Assembly (NCBI GenBank): GCA_902363045.1
Contig: CABIYX010000055.1
Span: 1-11,352 of the forward strand
Length of the DNA: 11,352 bases
Direction of reading: 5' to 3'
Source of the DNA: Clostridiales bacterium
GTDB taxonomy: Bacteria > Bacillota > Clostridia > Oscillospirales > Oscillospiraceae
Below, in pieces: positions 1 through 6,694 of the stretch; the stretch's first letter is position 1, and each line of letters begins with the position of its first letter. The notes under the pieces were generated by a model. That model saw only the letters and a list, made by a program, of their open reading frames with translations. It searched no databases and was not told where the DNA came from. The position numbers and the translations under genes are program-made.

Positions 1-9
1 CTTCCCCAT
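1..9 (-). CDS. Possible gene start running off the left edge
   Basis: On the minus strand an ATG at 9-7 is followed by GGG AAG and is preceded, five bases away, by a good ribosome binding site (GAGGTG, 20-15). Only three codons are visible, so no product can be named. It lies downstream of the queH terminator on the same strand, so it would be an independent gene. The start is inferred from the binding site alone. Confidence 0.3.
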
Positions 10-42
10 CTTTTCACCTCTATTCCTATTTTAACAGATATG

Positions 43-83
43 AAAAAAGTAGACACTCACCCGCTTTGTGAGTGTCTACTTTT
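43..83 (-). terminator. Strong intrinsic terminator after queH
   Basis: A perfect 16-bp stem (45-60 paired with 68-83) encloses a 7-base loop. On the minus strand it is followed by an uninterrupted T run (complement of 43-48), the classic Rho-independent form. It lies about 90 bases past the queH stop. The stem also ends in TTTT on the plus strand, so it could work weakly in both directions. Confidence 0.85.
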
Positions 84-170
84 AGCTTACCAGATGCATG
101 TTCAGAGTGAACAGGCCCGCGTTTTCGTTTTGGGGGACGGGGGAAGGTCGCAAAAGCGCTGGGCGTGGGA

Positions 171-743
171 TCAGTCTCCGGCCTGAGCCGCCCGCCGGGC
201 GGCCTTTTTCCGCTTTGCGGCCAGATAGCGGTCCTCCTCGCTGAAGATGCAGCCGCAGTATTTCTGCATATAGAAGCCGTGCTCCCGGGCGAATTCCTGT
301 CCCGCCTGGAACAGGGGACGGAAATCCCGGTCAAGAAATTCCACGCCGTAGCGCGCCCCCATGGCCTGGGCGGTGGCCCGGATGGCCTCGTGGTTCTGGT
401 AGGGGGAGATGAGCAGGGAGGTGGTGAAGCTGTCAAAGCCGTGCTCGGCGGCATAGCGGGCGGTCTCCTCCATCCGCACCTGATAGCAGTAGGCACACCG
501 CCCGTCGATGTTGCCTGCCACATGGGTGATGAAGCTGCGCAGGTCATAGGTCCCGCCGATGACCAGCTTCATGGCGATCTCCTTGGCGTACTCCTCCAGG
601 GTGTGCTTCCGGGCCTGGTACTCGGTGTAGGGGTGGATGTTGGGGTTGAACCAGAAGCCGGTGACCCCGATCCCCTCCTCCCGGAGGGCGGCGATGGGCC
701 GGTTGGCGCAGGGGGCGCAGCAAATATGCATCAATGTATTCAT
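171..743 (-). CDS. queH: Epoxyqueuosine reductase QueH (DUF208)
   Basis: The 190-aa product matches the QueH family, which reduces epoxyqueuosine to queuosine, the last step in making this modified base at the wobble position of GUN-anticodon tRNAs; it is the non-cobalamin alternative to QueG. Visible family marks are the N-terminal ICCAPC motif (C8, C9, C12), the CxxC pair at C83/C86 in DGRCAYC, and a C-terminal CGC pair (C163, C165), together the expected cysteine ligands for the iron-sulfur and metal centre. The ATG at 743 is chosen because AAGGAGAG (758-751) precedes it by seven bases; the frame remains open upstream but would run into the preceding gene. It is 13 bases downstream of the SLOG gene, whose stop codon overlaps its ribosome binding site, so the two are almost certainly one operon. 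The cytoplasmic soluble product has normal family length. Confidence 0.9.
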   Translation of the reverse strand: MNTLMHICCAPCANRPIAALREEGIGVTGFWFNPNIHPYTEYQARKHTLEEYAKEIAMKLVIGGTYDLRSFITHVAGNIDGRCAYCYQVRMEETARYAAEHGFDSFTTSLLISPYQNHEAIRATAQAMGARYGVEFLDRDFRPLFQAGQEFAREHGFYMQKYCGCIFSEEDRYLAAKRKKAARRAAQAGD

Positions 744-756
744 GGAAAAGCTCTCC

Positions 757-1260
757 TTATACCGGGGGCAGGATGGTGACCGCAAGCCCCTTTCGTAAGG
801 CGTAGGCCAGGGTCTGGGCGGTGCCTCCCTTGGGTACCCCGTCATACACCGCCAGCAGCCGGGCGGAGCGGTCCACCATATAGCGGTTGCGCCGCATCAT
901 GCACCAGCGGTCATACTGGTGCTGGACCAGGGTCTCATAGTCGCACCGCTCCAAAATGCGCTGATACCGCCGCTGCTCCTCCTGGGGCCAGCGGCTGGCC
1001 TGGCTCTCACAGGGGCGGGCGGCCTCAAGGGTGACGCCGGAGCGGCGCTCCCGCAGATCAAGCACGGCCTCGGCAAAGTACAGGTCGGCGCCCCGGGCCA
1101 TGCCGCAGATGAAATGGCGGGAACCCGCGTCGTATTCCGCCTCCAGGGCGGCGGCCAGGCGGGCCTTCAGGTCCGCACAGCGGGGGTCGTTTTCCCGGAT
1201 CCCCCAGGGCAGCTTGTCCGGCCGGTGGCCGGTAAAGCAGCAGGTCTCAGTTTGCTCCAA
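757..1260 (-). CDS. SLOG/DUF1273 (YpsA-like) family protein
   Basis: The 167-aa protein opens with CCFTGHRPDKLPWG and carries GMARGADLYFAE near residue 53 and RRNRYMVDRSARLL in the second half, which are marks of the DUF1273/YpsA branch of the SLOG Rossmann-like superfamily. SLOG proteins are thought to bind nucleotide-derived ligands; Bacillus subtilis YpsA affects cell division and stress, but no reaction is established, so the molecular role here is unknown. No membrane segment is visible. The start is a TTG (1260-1258): no in-frame ATG lies nearby, and a strong GAGAGGAGG site precedes it by about eight bases. A good sigma-A promoter lies about 50 bases upstream. The TAA stop overlaps the ribosome binding site of queH, indicating cotranscription and perhaps translational coupling. 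Confidence 0.85.
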   Translation of the reverse strand: MEQTETCCFTGHRPDKLPWGIRENDPRCADLKARLAAALEAEYDAGSRHFICGMARGADLYFAEAVLDLRERRSGVTLEAARPCESQASRWPQEEQRRYQRILERCDYETLVQHQYDRWCMMRRNRYMVDRSARLLAVYDGVPKGGTAQTLAYALRKGLAVTILPPV

Positions 1261-1318
1261 GGCTCCCGCCTCCTCTCACAGTGACAAGCATCGGGATCTC
1301 CCCCATTTGACGGTAGCT

Positions 1319-1347
1319 ATTCTATCGGAAAATCTGGGAGAAGTCAA
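1319..1347 (-). promoter_or_regulatory. Sigma-A promoter for the SLOG-queH operon
   Basis: On the minus strand TTGACT (1347-1342) and TAGAAT (1324-1319) are separated by exactly 17 bases. Transcription would start near 1312, giving a leader of about 50 bases before the TTG start at 1260. It is back to back with the plus-strand promoter at 1371-1399. Confidence 0.7.
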
Positions 1348-1370
1348 CCGGCGCCCGGTGGAGAAGAGAC

Positions 1371-1399
1371 TTGCCAAGGTGGGCAGGAGATGGTATACT
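1371..1399 (+). promoter_or_regulatory. Sigma-A promoter for the 1439-2712 gene pair
   Basis: TTGCCA (1371-1376) and TATACT (1394-1399) are 17 bases apart. The start of transcription would be near 1406, about 33 bases before the ATG at 1439, which has a GGAGGGAGG ribosome binding site in between. Confidence 0.75.
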
Positions 1400-1438
1400 G
1401 GGAGAGAATCAAACATCTGTACCAGAGGAGGGAGGAAG

Positions 1439-1849
1439 ATGACGCTGATCCTGTGCGTGGACGACCGGGGAGGGCTGTCCTTTAACGGACGGCGGCAGAG
1501 CCAGGACCGGAGGGTCCGGGAGGACCTGCTGACCATGGCCGCCGGCGGGACGCTGTGGATGGACGGCTACTCCCGGCGGCAGTTCACAGAGCCGGAGGCT
1601 GCCGCCATCCAGGTGGACCGGGACCCCGCCGCCCGGGCGGCAGAGGGGGGCGGGCTGTGCCTGCTGGAGCTCCAGGACCCGGAGACGGCCCTGGAGCGGG
1701 CGGACCGGCTGGTCCTGTACCGCTGGGGGCGGCGCTATCCCGCGGACCGGAGGCTGGACCTGCCGCCAAAGGGCTGGCGGCTGGAGGGACGGACAGAGTT
1801 CCCCGGCCGCTCCCACGACATGATAACAAAGGAGATCTACATCAAATGA
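1439..1849 (+). CDS. Conserved hypothetical protein, 136 aa
   Basis: A small soluble protein starting MTLILCVDDRGGLSFNGRRQ and ending FPGRSHDMITKEIYIK, with an internal LYRWGRRYPADR. From memory, short Clostridia proteins with this CVDDR...NGRRQSQDR pattern and the SHD-ITxE-Y ending form a family often labelled 'ribonuclease Z' in databases; no HxHxDH metallo-beta-lactamase motif is present, so that label looks wrong and no function can be assigned. ATG 1439 is chosen because GAGGAGGGAGGAAG directly precedes it and a promoter lies just upstream; the same frame is open further upstream but without a start signal. The TGA overlaps the ATG of the following nuclease gene (ATGA, 1846-1849), so the two are translationally coupled. 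The repeated pairing of this protein with a nuclease could be tested across genomes. Confidence 0.8.
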   Translation: MTLILCVDDRGGLSFNGRRQSQDRRVREDLLTMAAGGTLWMDGYSRRQFTEPEAAAIQVDRDPAARAAEGGGLCLLELQDPETALERADRLVLYRWGRRYPADRRLDLPPKGWRLEGRTEFPGRSHDMITKEIYIK

Positions 1850-2712
1850 AACGAACTAAGCAAGCCGCCCTGTCCCTGCTTCTGCTGCTGTGCCTGCTGC
1901 TGTCCGCCTGTGGGACGGCCGCTCCCGCCCCGTCCTTCGACCTGGAGGACATCCCGGAATTTTCCGGCGAGCCCTATGTGGTGCTGGAGGACAACCGGCC
2001 AAATTTTCCGGAGGAGGAGTGGTCAGCAGAGCCTTTTGAGGAGTACAGCCCTCTGGACAGCCTGGGCCGGTGCGGACCGGCCTATGCCTGTGTGGGTCTG
2101 GAGACCATGCCCACCGAGGAGCGGGGCTCCATCGGCCAGGTCAAGCCCTCCGGCTGGCAGACCGCCAAGTATGACAATGTGGACGGGAAGTACCTCTATA
2201 ACCGCTGTCACCTGCTGGGCTTTCAGCTCACCGGAGAGAACGCCAACGAGGAAAACCTGATCACCGGCACCCGCTACCTCAATGTGGAGGGGATGCTCCC
2301 CTTTGAGAACCTGGTGGCCGACTATGTAAAGGAGACGGAGAACCATGTCCTCTACCGGGTCACTCCGGTGTTTCAGGGGGATGAGCTGGTGGCCCGTGGG
2401 GTGGAGATGGAGGCCTTCTCTGTGGAGGACCAGGGAGAGGGCGTGTATTTCCACGTCTACTGCTATAACAACCAGCCGGGGATCTCCATCGACTACGCCA
2501 CCGGGGAGAGCCGCCTGGCCTCAGAGCCGGCCGGGGAGGACGAGCCCGGGACCGCAGAGACCTATATCCTGAACACCAAGTCCAAAAAATTTCATCTGCC
2601 CGGCTGCTCCGGCGCAGCGGAGATGAGCCCGTCCAACCGGCAGGAGTTTGCCGGGGGGCGGCAGGAGCTGCTGGATCAGGGCTATACCCCCTGCGGCATC
2701 TGCAAACCGTAA
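1846..2712 (+). CDS. Lipoprotein DNA/RNA non-specific endonuclease
   Basis: A 288-aa exported nuclease. Residues 1-21 are a signal peptide with a basic start and a leucine-rich core, followed by the lipobox LSAC with C22 as the lipidated cysteine, so the mature protein should be anchored on the outer face of the membrane. The core (about 45-218) resembles the Endonuclea_NS_2 type, relatives of streptococcal EndA: YNRCHLLGFQLTGEN (H122 the likely general base) and EENLITGTRYLN (N137 likely metal ligand). The usual DRGH is NRCH here, as in other Clostridia relatives I recall. The C-terminal segment (240-288) has H250, C254 and a final CGIC pair (C283, C286), resembling the zinc-binding Ada-like tail often fused to secreted nucleases. 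Its role is probably extracellular nucleic-acid scavenging or processing of incoming DNA. Its start overlaps the stop of the upstream gene by four bases, and a strong terminator follows. Confidence 0.88.
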   Translation: MKRTKQAALSLLLLLCLLLSACGTAAPAPSFDLEDIPEFSGEPYVVLEDNRPNFPEEEWSAEPFEEYSPLDSLGRCGPAYACVGLETMPTEERGSIGQVKPSGWQTAKYDNVDGKYLYNRCHLLGFQLTGENANEENLITGTRYLNVEGMLPFENLVADYVKETENHVLYRVTPVFQGDELVARGVEMEAFSVEDQGEGVYFHVYCYNNQPGISIDYATGESRLASEPAGEDEPGTAETYILNTKSKKFHLPGCSGAAEMSPSNRQEFAGGRQELLDQGYTPCGICKP

Positions 2713-2723
2713 AAGTACATGAA

Positions 2724-2757
2724 ATGGCGGCCCCAACCCGGGGCCGCCATGTTTCTT
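2724..2757 (+). terminator. Intrinsic terminator after the nuclease gene
   Basis: A perfect 11-bp GC-rich stem, ATGGCGGCCCC (2724-2734) with GGGGCCGCCAT (2740-2750), a 5-base loop, followed by GTTTCTTT. It lies 12 bases past the nuclease stop and separates it from the ABC operon. Confidence 0.85.
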
Positions 2758-2792
2758 TCCGAAAGCTTTCAACAGTGAAAGATTTCGGAAAG
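2755..2792. promoter_or_regulatory. 38-bp dyad upstream of the ABC operon
   Basis: CTTTCCGAAA (2755-2764) pairs perfectly with TTTCGGAAAG (2783-2792). Inside it CTTTCA (2766-2771) pairs with TGAAAG (2776-2781) around an ACAG loop, with one mismatch between the two stems. It is not followed by a T run, so it is not a simple terminator. It lies just upstream of the promoter at 2811-2819, in the place where a regulator of the transporter operon would bind. Operator function is inferred. Confidence 0.5.
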
Positions 2793-2810
2793 GGTCTGGA
2801 AAGCTTCCTG

Positions 2811-2819
2811 TGGTATGAT
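2811..2819 (+). promoter_or_regulatory. Extended -10 promoter of the ABC operon
   Basis: TGGTATGAT carries the TGn extension and a TATGAT -10 box, with no good -35 at 17 bases. An extended -10 without a -35 often means dependence on an activator, which fits the dyad immediately upstream. The start of transcription would be near 2826. Confidence 0.5.
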
Positions 2820-2880
2820 AGAAGCAGGCGGGAGGGCCCGGGCTGCCCCGCGGACAGATCCAGATAAAGGAGCGATCGGT

Positions 2881-3549
2881 ATGACAGTATTGGAGACACA
2901 GGAACTGAAAAAATATTACGGATCGGGGGACACCCTGGTCAAGGCTCTGGACGGGGTGGACCTCCGGGTGGAAAACGGGGAGTTCGTGGCCATCGTGGGG
3001 ACCTCAGGGAGCGGGAAATCCACCCTGCTCCACATCCTGGGCGGGCTAGACCGGCCCACCGGAGGCTCTGTGCGGGTGGAGGGGAAGGATATTTTCTCCT
3101 TGAAGGATGAGGAGCTGACCATCTTCCGGCGGCGGAAGATCGGGTTCGTGTTCCAGGCCTATAACCTGGTGCCGGTGCTCAGCGCCTATGAAAATATCAT
3201 TCTGCCCATCCAGCTGGACGGGGGCCAGGTGGACAAGGACTATGTGGGCCGGGTCATCGAGGCCCTGGGGCTGGAGCAGCGGCTGAACAGCCTGCCCAGC
3301 CAGCTCTCCGGCGGCCAGCAGCAGCGGGTGGCCATCGCACGCGCCCTGGCGGCCAAGCCGGCCATCATCCTGGCCGACGAGCCTACGGGGAATTTGGACT
3401 CCAAGACCAGCCAGGATGTGCTCTCTCTGATGAAGATCACCAGCCAGAAATTTGCCCAGACCATGGTGATGATCACCCATAACGAGGAGATCGCCCAGAC
3501 GGCTGACCGCATCGTCCGGATCGAGGACGGGCGGATCGTGGCGCGGTAA
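2881..3549 (+). CDS. ABC transporter ATP-binding protein (MacB/LolD type)
   Basis: The 222-aa ATPase has every nucleotide-binding element: Walker [10 protein letters not shown] (40-48), Q-loop Q92, signature LSGGQQQR (142-149), Walker B IILADE (162-167) with D-loop NLDS, and switch histidine H200 in ITHNEE. The sequence [18 protein letters not shown] and the short length place it in the MacB/LolD/FtsE/BceA group that works with FtsX-type permeases rather than with classical importers. Such pairs act mechanically on lipids, cell-wall enzymes or antimicrobial peptides in the membrane; the substrate cannot be read from sequence. ATG 2881 has AAAGGAG eight bases upstream. The permease gene begins 12 bases after its stop, so the two form one operon. 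No two-component system is adjacent, unlike typical bacitracin-sensing BceAB loci. Confidence 0.93.
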   Translation: MTVLETQELKKYYGSGDTLVKALDGVDLRVENGEFVAIVGTSGSGKSTLLHILGGLDRPTGGSVRVEGKDIFSLKDEELTIFRRRKIGFVFQAYNLVPVLSAYENIILPIQLDGGQVDKDYVGRVIEALGLEQRLNSLPSQLSGGQQQRVAIARALAAKPAIILADEPTGNLDSKTSQDVLSLMKITSQKFAQTMVMITHNEEIAQTADRIVRIEDGRIVAR

Positions 3550-3561
3550 GGGGGCACCGGA

Positions 3562-6234
3562 ATGAATGTGGCAAACAGAAAGTGGATCCGCCGCCTCAGC
3601 TGGAAGAGCCTGCGGGCGGCCCGGACCCGGAATCTCATCGCCGTGCTGGCCATCGCCCTGACCACGGTGCTCTTCACCGCCCTGTTCACCATCGCCCTGT
3701 CCATCAACGACGGGTTCCAGCAGGCCAACTTCCGGCAGGTGGGGGGCTGGTCCCACGGCGGCTTCAAATATCTGACGGAGGAGCAGTTCCTCCAGCTGCG
3801 GGACGACCCCCTCATCCGGGAGTGGGGACTGCGGCGCTTTGTGGGGATGCCGACCGAGGTCCCCTTCAACAAGTCCCATGTGGAGATCGGCTATTCCGAC
3901 CCCAACCAGGCCCACTGGATGTACTGTGACCCGGTGGAGGGGCGCCTTCCGGCGGAGGGGACGGAGGAGGCCGCCACCGATACCCGGGTGCTGGAGCTGC
4001 TGGGGATCACGCCGGAGCTGGGGGCGGAGTTCACCCTCACCTTTGAGGTGGACGGCCGCGAGACCACCCAGACCTTCACCCTGTGCGGCTGGTGGGAGTA
4101 TGACGAGGCCGTCACCGCCAGCCACGTCCTCATCCCCCACAGCCGCGTGGAGGCCGTTCTGGCGGAGACCGGCGTCACCCCGCCGGGGGCGGACGGTATG
4201 ACCGGGAGCTGGAACATGGAGGTAATGCTCAAAAGCGGCTCCCGCCAGATCGCCCGGGACCTGGAGGAGATTTTGGAACATTACGGCTATCAGGGCGAGA
4301 GCCGGACAGCGGGGGACAACTATATCGACACCGGCGTCAACTGGGGCTATACCGGGGCGCAGTTCTCTGAAAACCTGGATCTGCCCACCGTGCTGGCGGT
4401 GGCCGCGCTGGCGCTGCTGATCGGTTTTACCGGCTATCTCATCATCTACAACGTGTTTCAGATCTCTGTCACCAATGACATCCGCTTTTACGGCCTGCTC
4501 AAGACCATCGGCACCACCCCGCGGCAGCTGCGGCGGGTCATCCGCCATCAGGCCCTGGCCCTGTCCCTGGCGGGCATCCCTCTGGGGCTGGCGGCGGGCT
4601 GGCTGGTGGGCGGACAGCTGACCCCGGTGGTCATCGCCCAGCTGAACGGCGTGGTGAGCGTGGTGTCCGTGGATCCGGCCATCTTCCTGCTGGCCGCCCT
4701 CTTCTCTCTGGTGACCGTGTTCCTCTCCTGCCGGAAGCCGGGCAGGATGGCCGGCCGGGTGTCTCCGGTGGAGGCGGTGCGCTACACAGAGGGGGGAGCC
4801 GGCAAGAAAACGCGGGCCCGCCGGGCCTCCGGCGGGGTGTCTCTGCTGTCCATGGCCCGGGCCAACCTGGGGCGCAGCCGGGTCAAGACCGCCGTCACCA
4901 TCACCTCCCTGGCGCTGGCGGTGGTGCTGCTGAATGTGACCGCCACCTTTGCCAACAGCTTTGATATGGATAAATATGTCGCCAACTTTACCGCCAGCGA
5001 TTTCATCGTGGCGGACGCGGGCCAGTTTCAGACCGGCGGCGACTCCTTCAACGGCGAAATGGCCCTGCCGCAGGCTCTTGTAGATGAGATCGACGCCCAG
5101 GGCGGTGTGACGGAGGGTGGAAAGGTCTACGGCAAGACCAGTCCTGTGGAGGAGTTCGTCACCGAGGAGTATTACCGCACCAGCAAGAGCTGGTGGTACG
5201 ACGCGGAGCAGCTGGACAGCATGATCCGCTTCAAGGACCGGAATGAGGCGGGGCTGCTGGCAGATACCGCGCAGATCTATGGGATGGAGCCCTTCGCCCT
5301 GGACCACCTGAGGGTGCTGGAGGGGGACCTGTCCAAGCTCTATGAGCCGGGCGGCAACTATGTGGCCGCCGTGTACAGCGACAACGACTACGGAGAGGCG
5401 GAGATGGACAGCCACTGGGCCAAGCTGGGGAGCACAGTCACCCTGCGCTATGTGGAGGAGTATGAGTACTATGATCCCGACACCGGCGAGGTCTATCCGG
5501 AGGACGCGGACCTGAGCCAGGTGAACTGGGCGTCCCGGGCCGTGAAGTACCAGGATGTGGAGTATGAGGTGGCCGCCCTGGTGACGGTGCCCTCCGCCCT
5601 GAGCTACCGCTATTACGGTGCGGACGAGTTCGTGATGAACGACCAGACCTTCATCCGGGACACGGGGACGGACGGCGTGATGTACTACGCCTTCGATACC
5701 ACCGATCAGGATAACGCCGCCATGGAAGCGTTTCTGGCCGATTACACAGGAAACGTAAACCCCCAATTCGACTATGAAAGCAAGGCCACTTATGCCGCGG
5801 AATTTGAGAGCTTCCGCTCTATGTTCCTGCTGCTGGGCGGGGTGCTGAGTCTGATTGTGGGGCTGGTGGGGGTGCTGAATTTCTTCAACGCCATCCTCAC
5901 CGGGATCATTACACGGAAGCGGGAGTTTGCGGTCCTCCAGTCCATCGGTATGACGGGGCGGCAGCTCAAGACCACCCTGGTGTATGAGGGGCTTCTCTAC
6001 GCCATGGGGGCGGTGGCCGCGGCGCTGGTCCTGACGGTGGGGCTCTCCCCCTTGCTGGGGAAGGCGCTGGGCAGTATGTTTTGGTTCCTCACCTACCGGT
6101 TCACTGTGGTCCCGATCCTGCTGGTGGCCCCGGCCTTTGCCCTGTTGGGCGTGCTGGTGCCTCTGGGGGTGTACCGCTCCGCGGCGCGGCGGACCATTGT
6201 GGAGCGCCTGCGGGAGGCAGAGCAGGGAGGGTGA
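3562..6234 (+). CDS. FtsX-type ABC transporter permease, 890 aa
   Basis: A large integral membrane protein, partner of the preceding ATPase. Residues about 24-48 form the first membrane helix, followed by a roughly 225-residue extracytoplasmic domain, then a cluster of helices beginning near residue 274 ([16 protein letters not shown]) with two more before residue 400. This layout is repeated: a helix near 440-465, a second large external domain, and a helix cluster from 754 ([19 protein letters not shown]) to about 875. Both halves contain the cytoplasmic coupling pattern of FtsX permeases ([42 protein letters not shown]). The length and two FtsX domains are usual for Clostridia permeases of this type. 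The ATG at 3562 has a modest TAAGGGGG site. Codons are strongly GC-ending. The last 97 bases and the following 160 bases recur at 11030-11266. Confidence 0.92.
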   Translation: MNVANRKWIRRLSWKSLRAARTRNLIAVLAIALTTVLFTALFTIALSINDGFQQANFRQVGGWSHGGFKYLTEEQFLQLRDDPLIREWGLRRFVGMPTEVPFNKSHVEIGYSDPNQAHWMYCDPVEGRLPAEGTEEAATDTRVLELLGITPELGAEFTLTFEVDGRETTQTFTLCGWWEYDEAVTASHVLIPHSRVEAVLAETGVTPPGADGMTGSWNMEVMLKSGSRQIARDLEEILEHYGYQGESRTAGDNYIDTGVNWGYTGAQFSENLDLPTVLAVAALALLIGFTGYLIIYNVFQISVTNDIRFYGLLKTIGTTPRQLRRVIRHQALALSLAGIPLGLAAGWLVGGQLTPVVIAQLNGVVSVVSVDPAIFLLAALFSLVTVFLSCRKPGRMAGRVSPVEAVRYTEGGAGKKTRARRASGGVSLLSMARANLGRSRVKTAVTITSLALAVVLLNVTATFANSFDMDKYVANFTASDFIVADAGQFQTGGDSFNGEMALPQALVDEIDAQGGVTEGGKVYGKTSPVEEFVTEEYYRTSKSWWYDAEQLDSMIRFKDRNEAGLLADTAQIYGMEPFALDHLRVLEGDLSKLYEPGGNYVAAVYSDNDYGEAEMDSHWAKLGSTVTLRYVEEYEYYDPDTGEVYPEDADLSQVNWASRAVKYQDVEYEVAALVTVPSALSYRYYGADEFVMNDQTFIRDTGTDGVMYYAFDTTDQDNAAMEAFLADYTGNVNPQFDYESKATYAAEFESFRSMFLLLGGVLSLIVGLVGVLNFFNAILTGIITRKREFAVLQSIGMTGRQLKTTLVYEGLLYAMGAVAAALVLTVGLSPLLGKALGSMFWFLTYRFTVVPILLVAPAFALLGVLVPLGVYRSAARRTIVERLREAEQGG

Positions 6235-6396
6235 CGTCTTTCACGCGCGCTGATGGACTGCGGCCAGGGCCGCCGATGGCGGCGCTTCCTCCCTTCGCCC
6301 GGTATGGCTTGTTCTTCCGCCGGGGGCCGTCTGGAGACAGGAAACGGTATGTTTGTTCCTGCTGTTCCTTGCCGGGCAGCAAAAGGCCGCCCTGTC
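6138..6396 (+). repeat. Direct repeat copy A: permease tail plus downstream DNA
   Basis: This stretch covers the last 31 codons of the permease, its stop and 162 bases of downstream DNA. It recurs in the same orientation at 11030-11266. By eye the coding 97 bases differ at only two positions, both synonymous, while the non-coding part has several substitutions and 22 bases of net deletion in the other copy. This copy is continuous with an intact gene and is therefore the likely parental form. Homology stops after CCGCCCTGTC (6396), four bases before the plus promoter at 6401. Confidence 0.9.
6370..6391 (+). terminator. Weak hairpin after the ABC operon
   Basis: GGGCAGC and GCCGCCC pair around AAAAG, with one A-C mismatch in this copy; in the second copy (11242-11261) the stem is perfect (GGGCGGC with GCCGCCC). 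There is no T run, so it is a poor intrinsic terminator, but the hairpin is preserved in both repeat copies. Confidence 0.3.
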
Positions 6397-6400
6397 GTAC

Positions 6401-6428
6401 TTGACAAAGCGGCCCAGTCTGATATAAT
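6401..6428 (+). promoter_or_regulatory. Near-consensus promoter for the small plus-strand RNA
   Basis: TTGACA (6401-6406) and TATAAT (6423-6428), 16 bases apart. Both hexamers are perfect consensus, the strongest promoter in the window. Transcription should start near 6435, so the ATG at 6430 would lie upstream of the start and the 16-codon frame from it is not expected to be made. Confidence 0.8.
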
Positions 6429-6463
6429 AATGACGAAGGGACAACTGCGACAAGCGGTTAGCC
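6401..6463 (+). repeat. Inverted-repeat arm 1: promoter plus leader
   Basis: This arm aligns with the minus strand of 6689-6607. Shared blocks in order are TTGACA, AAGCGGC, GTCTG, a TA--AT -10 box, CGAAGGGAC (6434-6442), CTGCG, CAA, GCGGTT and GCC. The other arm is longer because it has an extra small hairpin between the -10 box and CGAAGGGAC and an extra seven bases before GCGGTT. The arms point inward. Confidence 0.7.
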
Positions 6464-6525
6464 CAGATGCAAAGTTATAGTTTCAAATAGAAACCGTCAC
6501 CTGCCGGGGTGGCGGTTTCTGCCTT
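6435..6525 (+). ncRNA. Candidate small antisense RNA
   Basis: A transcript from the promoter at 6401-6428 to the hairpin at 6490-6519 would be about 90 bases and contains no credible reading frame. It could fold as a 5' hairpin (AACTGC, loop GACAA, GCGGTT) followed by the terminator hairpin. Its last 30 or so bases are complementary to the stop codon and final codons of the 27-aa gene on the opposite strand, so base pairing between the two transcripts is expected. This resembles type I antitoxin RNAs that overlap the toxin mRNA at the 3' end. Expression is predicted only. Confidence 0.5.
6490..6525 (+). terminator. Shared terminator hairpin between convergent transcripts
   Basis: A 12-bp stem, GAAACCGTCACC (6490-6501) with GGTGGCGGTTTC (6508-6519), loop TGCCGG, with one T-G wobble on the plus strand. 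It is followed by TGCCTTTG. On the minus strand the wobble becomes an A-C mismatch and the hairpin is followed by TATTTGAAAC, so it favours the plus-strand RNA but could stop both. It contains the last codons and stop of the 27-aa gene. Confidence 0.6.
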
Positions 6526-6580
6526 TGATCCGTATCGTCACCGTATATCCGAGGATATGTAGTGTGATCGTAATAGGCAT
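6497..6580 (-). CDS. 27-aa small peptide, possible type I toxin-like
   Basis: A 27-codon gene, too short for ordinary gene finders. The peptide begins MPITITLHILGY, continues TVTIRIKG and ends RNRHPGR: a hydrophobic, beta-branched first two thirds and a strongly basic tail, a shape seen in membrane-active small toxins. Start evidence is good: AAAGGGGGTGAGG precedes the ATG (6580-6578) with proper spacing, and a TTGACA-17-TAAGAT promoter lies about 75 bases upstream. I recall similar short peptides with an NRHPG-type ending in gut Clostridia but cannot verify a family. The stop codon lies in the stem of the hairpin shared with the convergent small RNA. It could alternatively be a leader peptide, though no gene follows on this strand before 6396. 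The peptide's function is unknown. Confidence 0.6.
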   Translation of the reverse strand: MPITITLHILGYTVTIRIKGRNRHPGR

Positions 6581-6606
6581 ATACCTCACCCCCTTTCGGG
6601 TGGTGT

Positions 6607-6689
6607 GGCCAACCGCCTGCCGTTGCGCAGCGTCCCTTCGGCCCCTTGGGGGGCGCTTTCATCTTAGCAGACACGCCGCTTCCTGTCAA
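6607..6689 (-). repeat. Inverted-repeat arm 2: promoter plus leader
   Basis: Minus-strand counterpart of 6401-6463, containing the promoter and the 5' leader of the 27-aa gene. It matches the other arm in nine ordered blocks. It includes an extra GCGCCCCCCAAGGGGC segment (6655-6639) able to form a small hairpin. No matching target duplication flanks the two arms. Confidence 0.7.
6661..6689 (-). promoter_or_regulatory. Promoter of the 27-aa peptide gene
   Basis: On the minus strand TTGACA (6689-6684) and TAAGAT (6666-6661) are 17 bases apart. Transcription would begin near 6654, giving a GC-rich structured leader of about 74 bases before the ATG at 6580. Confidence 0.7.
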
Positions 6690-6694
6690 TTCTT

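Noticed and set aside
28..46. Minus-strand promoter TTTTCA/TAAAAT before the left-edge start
   Set aside because: The two boxes are only seven bases apart, so they cannot act together, and the T-rich box is simply the tail of the terminator.
1031..1438. Upstream extension of the 136-aa gene to an ATG at 1031
   Set aside because: It runs antisense through the SLOG gene and across both promoters; the ATG at 1439 has the ribosome binding site.
3046..5766. A 906-codon open frame on the minus strand
   Set aside because: It lies opposite the ABC ATPase and permease genes, which have clear domains. The frame is open because of strong GC bias at third positions; its product is histidine- and glycine-rich low-complexity sequence without domains or a ribosome binding site.
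6238..6396. Small frames on both strands in the repeated non-coding DNA, also present at 11127-11266
   Set aside because: The indels between the two copies shift these frames, so they are not under protein-coding selection.
6430..6480. 16-codon plus-strand frame starting MTKGQLRQ
   Set aside because: The ATG is only two bases after the TATAAT box, so it would be upstream of the transcription start, and there is no ribosome binding site.
6483..6689. 68-codon minus-strand frame across the small module
   Set aside because: It overlaps the -35 box and the leader in a different frame from the 27-aa gene, lacks a ribosome binding site and starts upstream of the predicted transcription start.
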